The notes beneath the pieces were generated by a model. The model was not told the origin of the DNA, did not search any database, and saw nothing but the letters and a program-made list of their open reading frames with translations. From the NCBI GenBank assembly GCA_964571195.1, contig CAZNAD010000020.1, positions 1 to 41,176 on the forward strand: a DNA stretch of 41,176 nt, written 5' to 3'. This DNA comes from PALSA-1006 sp964571195 (GTDB taxonomy: Bacteria; Pseudomonadota; Gammaproteobacteria; Burkholderiales; Gallionellaceae). Made by a program: the position numbers and the translations under genes. How positions within the stretch are numbered: the stretch's first letter is position 1; each line of letters opens with the position of its first letter. This document shows positions 1 through 9,506 of the stretch, piece by piece.

Positions 1-110
1 GTCCTCGCCGAAATCCCCTGACCAGCCTGCGCTACTCGGCGGCGCACAGGGGATGGAGAAACAAAAAACCTAAAACCACCGCGTGGGCACTTCGTGCCCA
101 CACTGTCGGG
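1..110 (-). repeat. Partial, inverted copy of the dispersed hairpin repeat
   Basis: Bases 1-53 are the reverse complement of about 3177-3228, with one difference that I can see (a C/T change near base 30). This is therefore the left part of the same repeat in the opposite orientation, cut by the window edge. Bases 82-100 form a hairpin (GTGGGCAC, loop TTC, GTGCCCAC). It is followed by CTGTCGGGCTAC, which also occurs, in forward orientation, in the two full copies. The fragment is thus a mosaic of repeat pieces. The neighbouring mrr stop codon (TAG, 113-111) lies inside the CGGGCTAC piece. Confidence 0.8.
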
Positions 111-992
111 CTACTCAAACTCTTTAAAAAAATCATGGTTAATATCAAAAACAACTCTTGGGGTTAGTCCAAATTCAAGCTTTTCAAACATTGAAACCAA
201 CTTCTCACCATCAACCAATTCTATGGGTGGCACACCGTCCCGAACGGCCTCATTTTTTGCATCTTGAGTAAACCGCCCGGTAGTGATGATTATTCCCTTA
301 TCAGCTCTCCCAGCCATAGCTCCCCTAAAGTCCCTTACTTTGTCTGACGAAACGACCTCCTTGTATCTCTTCGACTGGAAAAGAACTTTGAAACTCATCA
401 GCGGATTCAACTCTAAAACCCCATACCCATCGATTCCCCCGTCTCCCGATTTTCCTGTAACTTTTACATGTGAAAATCCAGATTCGCGAAGTAGCCGTTG
501 GCATAGTCGCTCGAATCCTTCTGGTGGAAGCTGCTTTAAAATCTCAAGAACCTGCTCACGATAGTTTTCGTCTTCTACTTTCTCTTCTATCTCTTCATCT
601 ATTCCAAATGTTTTAGGGATATCTGGCGAAGACACCTCTTTTTTCTTGTCAAAAGTGCCATGAGTCCTAGAGAAGAATTCGCTTGGCTTATCGAGGTCAA
701 TTAGCTCTAAGTAGTTTGGCTTGAGTGTCCAAACTCCACGCTTGGTGGAATCCAGCACTCCGCCTTTAACCAAATAGAATCTGGCCCACGCAATTCGGTT
801 TTTTACCGTAGAGCCTCCATTCTTATTTCTTAACTCAAGCTCTTCTTCAGAAATGTTATAGCGATCAATAATCAAATCTGTAACTTCAGCAGGATTACCT
901 GACCCACCAAGCTCTCGAAGAATCTCAATAATTGGAACAAAGTACTTTGTGAAATCGGGGCCTTTTATATGTTTTAGTGCTTTTTTTGCCAT
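111..992 (-). CDS. mrr: Mrr-type restriction endonuclease (PD-(D/E)XK), stand-alone
   Basis: This 293-residue protein has the two-part build of Mrr enzymes. Residues about 14-95 form a winged-helix DNA-binding domain. A charged linker (about 115-145) follows, and residues about 148-270 form a Mrr catalytic domain. Catalytic signatures are visible: a helix Glu at 161, Asp188 in GDGGIDG, and Gln206-x-Lys208 in FQSKRYK. Family members cut foreign or modified DNA (type IV restriction); specificity cannot be read from sequence. ATG at 992 is supported by AAAGGA eight bases upstream. No methyltransferase or specificity subunit lies beside it, as expected for a type IV enzyme. The gene is visibly richer in A and T than the genes to its right and is bounded by hairpin repeats, which suggests acquisition by transfer. 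Confidence 0.87.
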   Translation of the reverse strand: MAKKALKHIKGPDFTKYFVPIIEILRELGGSGNPAEVTDLIIDRYNISEEELELRNKNGGSTVKNRIAWARFYLVKGGVLDSTKRGVWTLKPNYLELIDLDKPSEFFSRTHGTFDKKKEVSSPDIPKTFGIDEEIEEKVEDENYREQVLEILKQLPPEGFERLCQRLLRESGFSHVKVTGKSGDGGIDGYGVLELNPLMSFKVLFQSKRYKEVVSSDKVRDFRGAMAGRADKGIIITTGRFTQDAKNEAVRDGVPPIELVDGEKLVSMFEKLEFGLTPRVVFDINHDFFKEFE

Positions 993-1054
993 TTCAAATT
1001 TCCTTTGTAAATCTCGCGGAAGGCTTCAATGTACCGGAGTCGAATTGTTTTGAC

Positions 1055-1082
1055 TATGGCGGGCAATTAATTGCCCGCCATA
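1055..1082. repeat. 28-bp perfect palindrome upstream of mrr
   Basis: The stretch reads the same on both strands for 28 bases without a loop, centred on AATT (GGGCAATTAATTGCCC in the middle). It lies 63 bases upstream of the mrr start, in a 420-base gap (993-1412) that holds only repeats. It could be a cruciform, a dimeric protein operator or a repeat end. No function can be assigned from sequence alone. Confidence 0.8.
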
Positions 1083-1106
1083 TGGTTTTGATTTTCGCAT
1101 TTCCCT

Positions 1107-1322
1107 CCCCTGTGCGCCGCCTCGATCATTCACAAACAAGCGGAGGTTTAGGCGAGGACTGTCTGAGCGCGTAGCGCGAGTTCCGCAGCCCCGCTTGTTT
1201 GTGAATGATCGAGGGGACCCACGAAGTGGGCGGCAAACCGGGGTCGCCTTCTTTTTGGTTACTTTTTCTTGGCGAAGCAAGAAAAAGTGACTAGCTGTCG
1301 GGCTACCCCCGACGGTGTTGGT
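1107..1322. repeat. Dispersed multi-hairpin repeat, full copy A
   Basis: Parts in order: a 15-base start (1107-1121) shared with the copy at 3177; a 23-bp perfect inverted repeat (1121-1143 with 1191-1213); a 40-base core (1151-1190) between the arms; and a 106-base block (1217-1322). Core and block recur at 3220-3259 and 3286-3391, the core identically and the block with one substitution. The block contains a CCCAC-GAA-GTGGG hairpin, an 11-bp hairpin ACTTTTTCTTG/CAAGAAAAAGT, and GTCGGG-CTACC-CCCGAC. Short ORFs across it repeat the same peptide in both copies and are not genes. I recognise this repeat style from other beta- and gammaproteobacterial intergenic regions, but not a named family. 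Confidence 0.85.
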
Positions 1323-1336
1323 GTTGATTTTAAATG

Positions 1337-1360
1337 TTGGGTTACGCTGCGCTAACCCAA
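1337..1360. repeat. Short hairpin repeat (TTGGGTTA...TAACCCAA)
   Basis: TTGGGTTA (1337-1344) and TAACCCAA (1353-1360) form an 8-bp stem with loop CGCTGCGC. The element sits just beyond copy A of the larger repeat and about 50 bases past the end of the membrane rhodanese gene. Sequences of this form are common dispersed proteobacterial repeats. It lacks a downstream T tract on the minus strand, so it is not an obvious terminator. Confidence 0.65.
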
Positions 1361-1412
1361 CCTACAAATTCCCAACAGGCGCCGGAACAAAGCCCTGCGG
1401 GCTGTGCCTCGA

Positions 1413-1802
1413 CTACTGCCTGATAACTTCCAGCCCGGCCTGTTCCCATGCAAGGATTCCGCCTTGGACGTTGCTGACTTGGGTGAAACCGGCTTCCTGC
1501 AACAGCGCGACCGCCTGAGCCGAACGACGACCAGAACGACAGATCACCGCGATAGGTTTGTCTTTGTAATTTTCCAGCTCTTTTAAACGCTGCTCCACTT
1601 CGCCTAATGGGATCAGTTTCGCATTCGGAGCATGGATGGCCACATATTCCGTGGGTTCACGCACATCAAGCAACAGCGCGCCTTGGGAATTCATCTGCTG
1701 TGCCTGCTTCACATCTACGCCCTGATTCGCCTGTAGTTGCTGCGTCACCACGATCGCGCCAAGGATGGCCGCCACTATCCAGAATATTCTGTTTGATTTC
1801 AT
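1413..1802 (-). CDS. Rhodanese-like protein with N-terminal membrane anchor
   Basis: This is a 129-residue single-domain rhodanese. Residues 6-20 are a hydrophobic segment after a short basic start, so the protein is probably membrane-anchored with the domain in the periplasm, or exported if cleaved after LQA (22-24). The rhodanese domain spans about 30-127. The active-site loop CRSGRRS carries the catalytic Cys88. Rhodaneses carry sulfur as a cysteine persulfide; the donor and acceptor here are unknown. The ATG at 1802 has a strong AAGGAG upstream. It lies 31 bases downstream of a second, soluble rhodanese gene, so the two are almost certainly co-transcribed. A compartment split, one inside and one outside the membrane, is an inference. 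Confidence 0.88.
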   Translation of the reverse strand: MKSNRIFWIVAAILGAIVVTQQLQANQGVDVKQAQQMNSQGALLLDVREPTEYVAIHAPNAKLIPLGEVEQRLKELENYKDKPIAVICRSGRRSAQAVALLQEAGFTQVSNVQGGILAWEQAGLEVIRQ

Positions 1803-1833
1803 GCTTTACTCCTTTTTGCCGATGTGAATGGAA

Positions 1834-2169
1834 TCAAGCCAGTTGATACGCAGGAAAACCGCTCTGTACCCAGCCCATCATCCCGCCGCGCAGGTTATAA
1901 ACATTGGAAAAGCCTTGCTGCTGCAAGAACATACAAGCCTGTGCCGAACGTGCACCGCTGCGACAGACCATAACCAGTTTCTCGGCCTTATCCAGCTCGT
2001 GTACTTTGGCGGGCAAGGTATGCAGTGGCAACGCCTCGGCCTTCGGCACAGTGCCTTGGGTGATCTCTTCCATCTGGCGCACATCAATCACGCGCAATTG
2101 ATAGTTTTCATCTTCCAGCCATTGTGCGAACAGGGAGGCATCGATCTCTTGAACATTCATTCCAAACAT
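1834..2169 (-). CDS. Soluble single-domain rhodanese (GlpE/PspE-like)
   Basis: This 111-residue protein has no signal peptide. It is one rhodanese fold with the usual blocks: VIDVRQMEE near residue 28, LVMVCRSGARSA with catalytic Cys69, and NLRGGMMGW near 92. The loop CRSGARS is typical of thiosulfate or persulfide sulfurtransferases. The ORF starts MFGMN; the ATG at 2160 (MNVQEIDA) is an alternative start, and CTGGAG lies about eight bases upstream of the ATG at 2169. The downstream membrane rhodanese follows after 31 bases, and a promoter can be seen upstream at 2200-2227. Function beyond sulfur transfer cannot be assigned from sequence. Confidence 0.88.
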   Translation of the reverse strand: MFGMNVQEIDASLFAQWLEDENYQLRVIDVRQMEEITQGTVPKAEALPLHTLPAKVHELDKAEKLVMVCRSGARSAQACMFLQQQGFSNVYNLRGGMMGWVQSGFPAYQLA

Positions 2170-2199
2170 AGCGGGACTCCAGTTGATAGTAGATTTCGC

Positions 2200-2227
2200 A
2201 TATTAGCATATTCTAATGCAATGGCAA
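2200..2227 (-). promoter_or_regulatory. Probable sigma70 promoter for the rhodanese pair
   Basis: Read on the minus strand, TTGCCA (2227-2222) is followed after 16 bases by TAATAT (2205-2200), with TGC directly before it as in an extended -10. The rhodanese ATG is about 30 bases further on. The stretch is AT-rich compared with the flanking genes. Confidence 0.6.
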
Positions 2228-2283
2228 AAAGCTTGGAGATGAAGTCGGTTGGTTACAGAGATGCGAATTATCGCCAGCTCCCC

Positions 2284-3144
2284 TTAGATATTGAATTTAC
2301 CGCACCAATCCTTCGCAAACTGCCCCGCCACCCGCCCACTGCGCGAACCCCGCATCAACGACCACTGCAACGCCGCCATACGCACCTCATCAGTAAGCCC
2401 CTGCTTCCATCCGTGATGCGCCAGCCAATGCGCGGCCACCGCCAGATACTCATCCTGCGTAAACGGGTAGAACGAAACCCACAGCCCGAAACGCTCGGAT
2501 AGCGACACCTTCTCTTCCACACTTTCCGCCGGATGCACTTCATCGCCAACATGCTTGGTGGCGAGGTTGTCTTGCATGTAGTCCGGCATCAAGTGGCGGC
2601 GATTTGATGTGGCGTAGATGAGCAGGTTGTCGGAGAACGCCACCAGGTCGCCGTCCAGTGCGGCCTTTAGCGCCTGATAACCCGGTTCGGCATCGCTGAA
2701 GGAGAGGTCGTCGCAATACAGGATGAAGCGCTCACTACGCCCCTGCACGAGGCCGACGATATGCGACAGATCGGTCAACCCCTGCTTGTCGATCTGGATC
2801 ACGCGCAAGCCTTGCGCGGCATATTCGTTCAACAGCGCTTTCACCAGCGATGACTTACCCGTGCCGCGAGCACCAGAGAGCAGCACGTTGTTCGCTGTAC
2901 CGCCGCGCACGAATTGCAGGGTGTTTTGTTGGATGCGTTGTTTCTGATCTTCGATGCCGAACAGGTCGGCGAGTGTGATGCGCTGGAAATTGGCAACGGG
3001 ATGCAGCGTGCGCTGCAAATGATCCCAGCGGAAGGCTGCGGCAGCAGCCCAGTCCGGGGCTGTCGGCTGTGCGCCGGGTAATACGTTTTCCAGGCGGGCG
3101 AGCAAACCTTCGGCGCGAGTGAGAAATTTTTCTAACTTATCCAT
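2284..3144 (-). CDS. DUF815-family AAA ATPase
   Basis: This is a 286-residue P-loop ATPase. Walker A is GARGTGKSS (91-99) and Walker B is FILYCDD (140-146). A sensor-like YATSN follows, and the C-terminal third is helical. This matches the DUF815 family of AAA proteins, whose biological role is not established. In other betaproteobacteria this family often sits near argJ and secA, as here. The ORF can be opened to a TTG at 3162, but the ATG at 3144 (MDKLEKFLTR) is preferred: GGAAAG lies about 13 bases upstream and the family starts here. Upstream are the repeats at 3177-3459, so it is probably transcribed separately from argJ. Confidence 0.8.
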   Translation of the reverse strand: MDKLEKFLTRAEGLLARLENVLPGAQPTAPDWAAAAAFRWDHLQRTLHPVANFQRITLADLFGIEDQKQRIQQNTLQFVRGGTANNVLLSGARGTGKSSLVKALLNEYAAQGLRVIQIDKQGLTDLSHIVGLVQGRSERFILYCDDLSFSDAEPGYQALKAALDGDLVAFSDNLLIYATSNRRHLMPDYMQDNLATKHVGDEVHPAESVEEKVSLSERFGLWVSFYPFTQDEYLAVAAHWLAHHGWKQGLTDEVRMAALQWSLMRGSRSGRVAGQFAKDWCGKFNI

Positions 3145-3176
3145 TCCGTAGCATCTTTCCAAATGACCGCCAACTT

Positions 3177-3391
3177 CCCCTGTGCGCCGCCGAGTAGCAC
3201 AGGCTGGTCAGGGGATTTCGGCGAGGACTGTCTGAGCGCGTAGCGCGAGTTCCGCAGCCGCCTGACCAGTCGAGCAACGCAGGGTACCCACGAAGTGGGC
3301 GGCAAACCGGGGTCGCCTTCTTTTTGGTTACTTTTTCTTGGCGAAGCAAGAAAAAGTAACTAGCTGTCGGGCTACCCCCGACGGTGTTGGT
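3177..3391. repeat. Dispersed multi-hairpin repeat, full copy B
   Basis: The order matches copy A at 1107-1322: shared start (3177-3191), left arm, 40-base core (3220-3259, identical to copy A), right arm, and 106-base block (3286-3391, one substitution from copy A). The arms differ in sequence from those of copy A. Here CTGGTCAGG (3204-3212) can pair with CCTGACCAG (3261-3269), a shorter stem than the 23 bp of copy A. Together with the palindromic repeat at 3421-3459 it fills the 337-base gap between the DUF815 gene and argJ (3145-3481). I see no gene there. Confidence 0.85.
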
Positions 3392-3420
3392 TTTGAAATG
3401 TCGCAGGGAAAACAAAAAAC

Positions 3421-3459
3421 GTTCCCTCACCCTAACCCTCTCCCTGAGGGAGAGGGAAC
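3421..3459. repeat. CCCTCTCCC-type palindromic repeat
   Basis: GTTCCCTC (3421-3428) pairs with GAGGGAAC (3452-3459), and inside it CCCTCTCCCT pairs with the adjoining GGGAGAGGG. Related versions occur at about 14378-14416, 33809-33847 and 39387-39403 in this window. They are always between genes and next to a stop or start codon. This copy lies 22 bases past the argJ stop codon. It has no T tract on the argJ sense strand, so terminator function is only possible. Confidence 0.75.
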
Positions 3460-3481
3460 TAAGACAGATGAGCTTGAAAAA

Positions 3482-4699
3482 TCAACTGCGATAACTCGCG
3501 TTGATCTTCACGTAATCGTAAGAGAAATCACAAGTCCACAGCGTGGCGTTCACCGCGCCGCGACCCAGCACCACGCGGATGGTGATATCGCTTTGCTGCA
3601 TTACGCGCTGACCGTCGGCTTCCTGATAGCTCGCTGCACGTCCGCCATTTTCGGCCACCAGCACATCGTCCAGATACAGCTTGAGTTTGGAGACATCAAG
3701 ATCGCCCACGCCCGCATAACCGATGGCAGCGAGGATACGCCCGAGGTTCGGATCAGAAGCAAAAAATGCGGTCTTGACCAGCGGCGAGTGCGCGATGGCA
3801 TAACCGATCTTTTTACACTCGGCTTCGTCTTTGCCACCTTCCACTTTGATGGTGATGAATTTGGTTGCACCTTCGCCGTCGCGCACGATCGCTTGTGCCA
3901 GAATCGTGGCGACCTCGGTGATGACAGCTTGCATTGCGGCTTGGTTAGCCGCATCAATCGCCACACCGCTCTTGCCGGTGGCAATGAGCATCAGCGCATC
4001 ATTGGTAGAGGTGTCGCCGTCCACGGTGATGCAGTTGAACGAACGGTTCGCCGCTTCGCTCACCATCTGCTGCAACAGCGGTTGCGCGATGGCAGCATCG
4101 GTGGCGATGTAGCCCAGCATAGTGGCCATGTTGGGATGGATCATGCCGGAACCTTTGGACATGCCGGTGACGGTGACAGTCTTGCCGTTGATCAACACTT
4201 GTTTGCTCACTGCCTTGGCGACGATGTCGGTGGTCATGATGGCTTGCGACGCATCAAACCAGTTGTCGGCTTTCAGATTGGCGATGGCTTGCGGCATACC
4301 GGCAACAATTTTTTCGACGGGTAACGGCTCCATGATGACGCCGGTGGAGTACGGCAGCACTTGCTCGGGCGCACAGCCCAGTAGTTTCGCCAGTTCGTCG
4401 CAGGTATTGCGTGCCGCACTCATACCTTGCTCACCTGTGCCCGCGTTGGCATTGCCGGTGTTCACGATCAGCGCACGGATACCTTTGTTCGCGGCGAGAT
4501 GTTGTTTGGCCAGGGTAACCGGAGCAGCACAAAAACGATTGGAGGTGAACACGCCCGCAACGGTAGCGCCTTCCTCCAGCTTGATGACCAGCAAATCTTT
4601 GCGATTCGCGCGTTTGATGCCCGATTCCGCGATGCCCAAAGAAACGCCCGCAACGGGCAACAGTTGTGCCGCAACGGGCGCAGAGAGATTCACAGGCAT
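3482..4699 (-). CDS. argJ: Glutamate N-acetyltransferase / amino-acid acetyltransferase
   Basis: ArgJ moves the acetyl group from N-acetylornithine to glutamate, the recycling step of arginine synthesis; bifunctional forms also use acetyl-CoA. The 405-residue protein carries the autocleavage site HPNMATML, where Thr193 becomes the N-terminal nucleophile of the beta chain. The oxyanion-hole motif STGVIMEPLP (118-127) is also present. Length is normal for the family. The ORF extends to a TTG at 4717, but the ATG at 4699 has AAGGA seven bases upstream and gives the usual N-terminus. It begins 14 bases after the stop of the second cNMP-fold gene, so it is probably the last gene of a secA-led unit. 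Confidence 0.95.
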   Translation of the reverse strand: MPVNLSAPVAAQLLPVAGVSLGIAESGIKRANRKDLLVIKLEEGATVAGVFTSNRFCAAPVTLAKQHLAANKGIRALIVNTGNANAGTGEQGMSAARNTCDELAKLLGCAPEQVLPYSTGVIMEPLPVEKIVAGMPQAIANLKADNWFDASQAIMTTDIVAKAVSKQVLINGKTVTVTGMSKGSGMIHPNMATMLGYIATDAAIAQPLLQQMVSEAANRSFNCITVDGDTSTNDALMLIATGKSGVAIDAANQAAMQAVITEVATILAQAIVRDGEGATKFITIKVEGGKDEAECKKIGYAIAHSPLVKTAFFASDPNLGRILAAIGYAGVGDLDVSKLKLYLDDVLVAENGGRAASYQEADGQRVMQQSDITIRVVLGRGAVNATLWTCDFSYDYVKINASYRS

Positions 4700-4713
4700 G
4701 GAGGGTTCCTTAA

Positions 4714-5208
4714 TCAATAACGACCGTGGGTGTGATAGATGTAATTGTTCATCTCTACCGATTGGGTGGTCAATCGCCGTGCGGTACTGTACACATCACG
4801 AGCGACACCGAGCATCACGCAATACACGACTGCCGGGGCAGAACTCAGCAGCGATTCCAAACTGCCGCGTTCCAGCATGAGTATCTGACTATCCGTTTTC
4901 GCCAAGACCGTGGCACTGATATTTTGCACACTGCCACCCACGAAGCTAATCACACCGGCGATATCGCCAGGCTGTAGCTGGTGCAATGTCACCGACTCTC
5001 CGTTCGACATGAAAGTAGCCTCGACATTCCCGGCTGCAACAATCAACAAGTAGTCTTTTAAATCGGGGAAGCCAGGTTTGAGTATGCAGTCTCCCGCCTT
5101 GTATTCCCGCACCGTGACCAGATCAGCCAACAGCGCGATTTCGGAATCGCGCAAATCCCTAGATACAGCGGAAGTGCGCAAGACACTTGTTATTAGCTTT
5201 TTTTCCAT
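4714..5208 (-). CDS. Cyclic-nucleotide-binding-fold protein, tandem copy 2
   Basis: This 164-residue protein has a CRP/cNMP-binding beta-roll at about residues 28-120 (VREYKAGDCILKPG, then a GDIAG turn, then SATVLAKTD) and a C-terminal helix. There is no helix-turn-helix after the roll, so it is not a CRP-type transcription factor. The phosphate-binding cassette, which normally carries a GE pair and a downstream Arg, reads GVISFVGG followed by SVQNISAT here and lacks both. It is therefore doubtful that it binds cAMP or cGMP in the usual way. It is a clear paralogue of the gene 23 bases upstream and ends in the same tail (SVEMNNYI...THGRY). The function is unknown. Confidence 0.75.
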   Translation of the reverse strand: MEKKLITSVLRTSAVSRDLRDSEIALLADLVTVREYKAGDCILKPGFPDLKDYLLIVAAGNVEATFMSNGESVTLHQLQPGDIAGVISFVGGSVQNISATVLAKTDSQILMLERGSLESLLSSAPAVVYCVMLGVARDVYSTARRLTTQSVEMNNYIYHTHGRY

Positions 5209-5231
5209 GCCCGCGCCCTCGTGCCGCCGTA

Positions 5232-5729
5232 TTAATAACGACCGTGGGTCTTATGGATGTAGTTATTCATCTCTACCGATTGCATATTCATGCGGCGCAC
5301 AATGCCATGGGTATGACGCACGATGCCGCGCATCACGTAATACACGATAGCGGGCTGCGAATTCAGCAACGTTTCAAAACGGGAACGCTCCAGCACCAGC
5401 ACTTTGCTGTCGGTCTTGGCGATAGTGGTCGCGCTGATCTGCATGGTATTACCGCCAACGAAGCCGATGATGCCGGCCAGATCGCCAGTTTGCAGCAAGT
5501 GCAGGGTCATCTGCTCACCACCGGTGTTAGCGGTCGCTTCCACGTCGCCGCTGCCCAAGATTAGCAATGAGTCTTTCAACTCGGTATCTCCCGGCTTGAG
5601 GATGTATTCACCCGCCTTGTAATCACGTACCGTGATCAGGCTTGCCAGCAGGTCGATTTCGGAATCGCGCAGTTCCTCCGACAAAGTGGAATTGCGCAAT
5701 GCATTCAAGATCAAATCGCTCGTTACCAT
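5232..5729 (-). CDS. Cyclic-nucleotide-binding-fold protein, tandem copy 1
   Basis: This 165-residue paralogue aligns with the next gene along its full length, roughly half identical by eye. It shows the same features: RDSEIDLLASL, VRDYKAGEYILKPG, a GDLAG turn, GIIGFVGG without the usual Glu, and QISATTIAKTD without the usual Arg. The C-terminus QSVEMNNYIHKTHGRY is nearly identical to its partner, which suggests that the tail binds something. There is no DNA-binding domain and no signal peptide. It starts 20 bases after the secA stop codon and has an ATG at 5729. The genes between secA and argJ probably arose by local duplication. No specific function can be assigned. Confidence 0.75.
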   Translation of the reverse strand: MVTSDLILNALRNSTLSEELRDSEIDLLASLITVRDYKAGEYILKPGDTELKDSLLILGSGDVEATANTGGEQMTLHLLQTGDLAGIIGFVGGNTMQISATTIAKTDSKVLVLERSRFETLLNSQPAIVYYVMRGIVRHTHGIVRRMNMQSVEMNNYIHKTHGRY

Positions 5730-5749
5730 TTATGCTCTCCCCGTAATAA

Positions 5750-8464
<2,715 letters not shown>

Positions 8465-8499
8465 GTTCTTGTGTTTACTCTGTCACTACAGCGAATAAA

Positions 8500-8530
8500 T
8501 AAAAAAGGGTGAGACTGCGCTCACCCTTAT
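8500..8530 (-). terminator. Rho-independent terminator after the M23 peptidase gene
   Basis: AAGGGTGAG (8505-8513) and CTCACCCTT (8520-8528) form a 9-bp stem with a 6-base loop. On the minus strand the stem is followed by TTTTTTATTTATT. It lies 17 bases past the stop codon of the M23 peptidase gene and separates that gene from secA. Confidence 0.9.
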
Positions 8531-8546
8531 TGCAAAGCTAACGCGA

Positions 8547-9470
8547 TCAACTTGCGGCATTTTGCAGGAACCGCACCGGATTCTGCGCCAAGCCTTTGTA
8601 CCTCACTTCAAAGTGCAGGTGATTGCCGGTAGAGCGCCCGGTGCTACCCACCTTGGCGATCACTTGCCCGCGCCGTACCACAGTACCGACCTTGGTCAAC
8701 AGCCGGGACGCATGCGCATAGCGCGTGACGATGTCGTTGCCGTGATCAATCTCAATCATATTACCATACTGCGGGTGGTAATCCGCGTACACCACCACCC
8801 CGGCGGCTGATGCGTAGATTGGCGTGCCCGCCTGCACCATGTAATCCACCCCTTCGTGCATGGCGTTTTTGCCCGTAAACGGATCAATGCGCCAGCCAAA
8901 GTTGGATGAGTACCACCCCTCAGTGATAGGAGCCACCGAAGGCAATAGTCTTTTGCTCAAGGTGTTCTGCATCAGCAGCGTCTCCAACGCCACCAGCTTG
9001 TCGCTACGGTCACTCAAAAGCGTGGAGAGCGTAGCAAGCTGCCGATTCATATTGTCCAGAGACATCTCGCTCTGTTGAGCCACTGGTACATAGGGACCAC
9101 CTTGCGCGGGTATCTGGTCAAAAGAGAATTCCTGCGGCTTCATGCCGCTGATTTTGGCCAGTCTCGCGCCCAGCGTGTCCAGTCGCAACAACTGCGCCTG
9201 CATCTGTCCCAAGCGTTGTGCCATGGTATCCAGGCTTTCGTGCAGATAGGCCTGTTGTTTTTGTTGTTCGTCCTGTTGTGCGCTGGCCAACCATAAGCGC
9301 AATTCGTTGCTGATACTGCCAGGTTGCAGGCGAACGATGGCATACTGGGTCATCAGCACCGCACCGATAAACAGCGCGAACATCAAAACGGCCAACACCA
9401 ACAGGTGTACTTTAGTGAGCGTGACGCTGCGCGCTTTTGCCAACTGACTGGAAACTAGAATAATATTCAC
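8547..9470 (-). CDS. Membrane-anchored M23 (LytM) family metallopeptidase
   Basis: This 307-residue envelope protein has one transmembrane segment (about 20-42), a coiled-coil-prone stretch (about 65-170) and a C-terminal LytM domain. The zinc site is complete: MHEGVDY (HxxxD) and HLHFEVRY (HxH). It is likely a peptidoglycan endopeptidase, or an activator of one, facing the periplasm. The ORF opens at an ATG at 9515, but the GTG at 9470 has a near-perfect AAAGGAGG six bases upstream and starts directly before the membrane anchor. I take the GTG. It is divergent from dciA with a 36-base gap and ends at a strong terminator before secA. An M23 gene next to secA is a common arrangement in betaproteobacteria. 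Confidence 0.9.
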   Translation of the reverse strand: MNIILVSSQLAKARSVTLTKVHLLVLAVLMFALFIGAVLMTQYAIVRLQPGSISNELRLWLASAQQDEQQKQQAYLHESLDTMAQRLGQMQAQLLRLDTLGARLAKISGMKPQEFSFDQIPAQGGPYVPVAQQSEMSLDNMNRQLATLSTLLSDRSDKLVALETLLMQNTLSKRLLPSVAPITEGWYSSNFGWRIDPFTGKNAMHEGVDYMVQAGTPIYASAAGVVVYADYHPQYGNMIEIDHGNDIVTRYAHASRLLTKVGTVVRRGQVIAKVGSTGRSTGNHLHFEVRYKGLAQNPVRFLQNAAS

Positions 9471-9506
9471 GCCGCCTCCTTTCTCAACATCATACCCCCC
9501 GCCACT

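Noticed and set aside
1026..1280. 84-residue minus-strand ORF, with a matching ORF at 3137-3430
   Set aside because: Both read through the dispersed hairpin repeat and share only the peptide encoded by it (QEKVTKKKATPVCRPLRG). This is a repeat artefact, not a gene family.
1..3400. CRISPR array or insertion sequence
   Set aside because: Repeats are few, long and irregularly spaced, with no spacers. No transposase, terminal inverted repeats with target duplications, or integrase is present.
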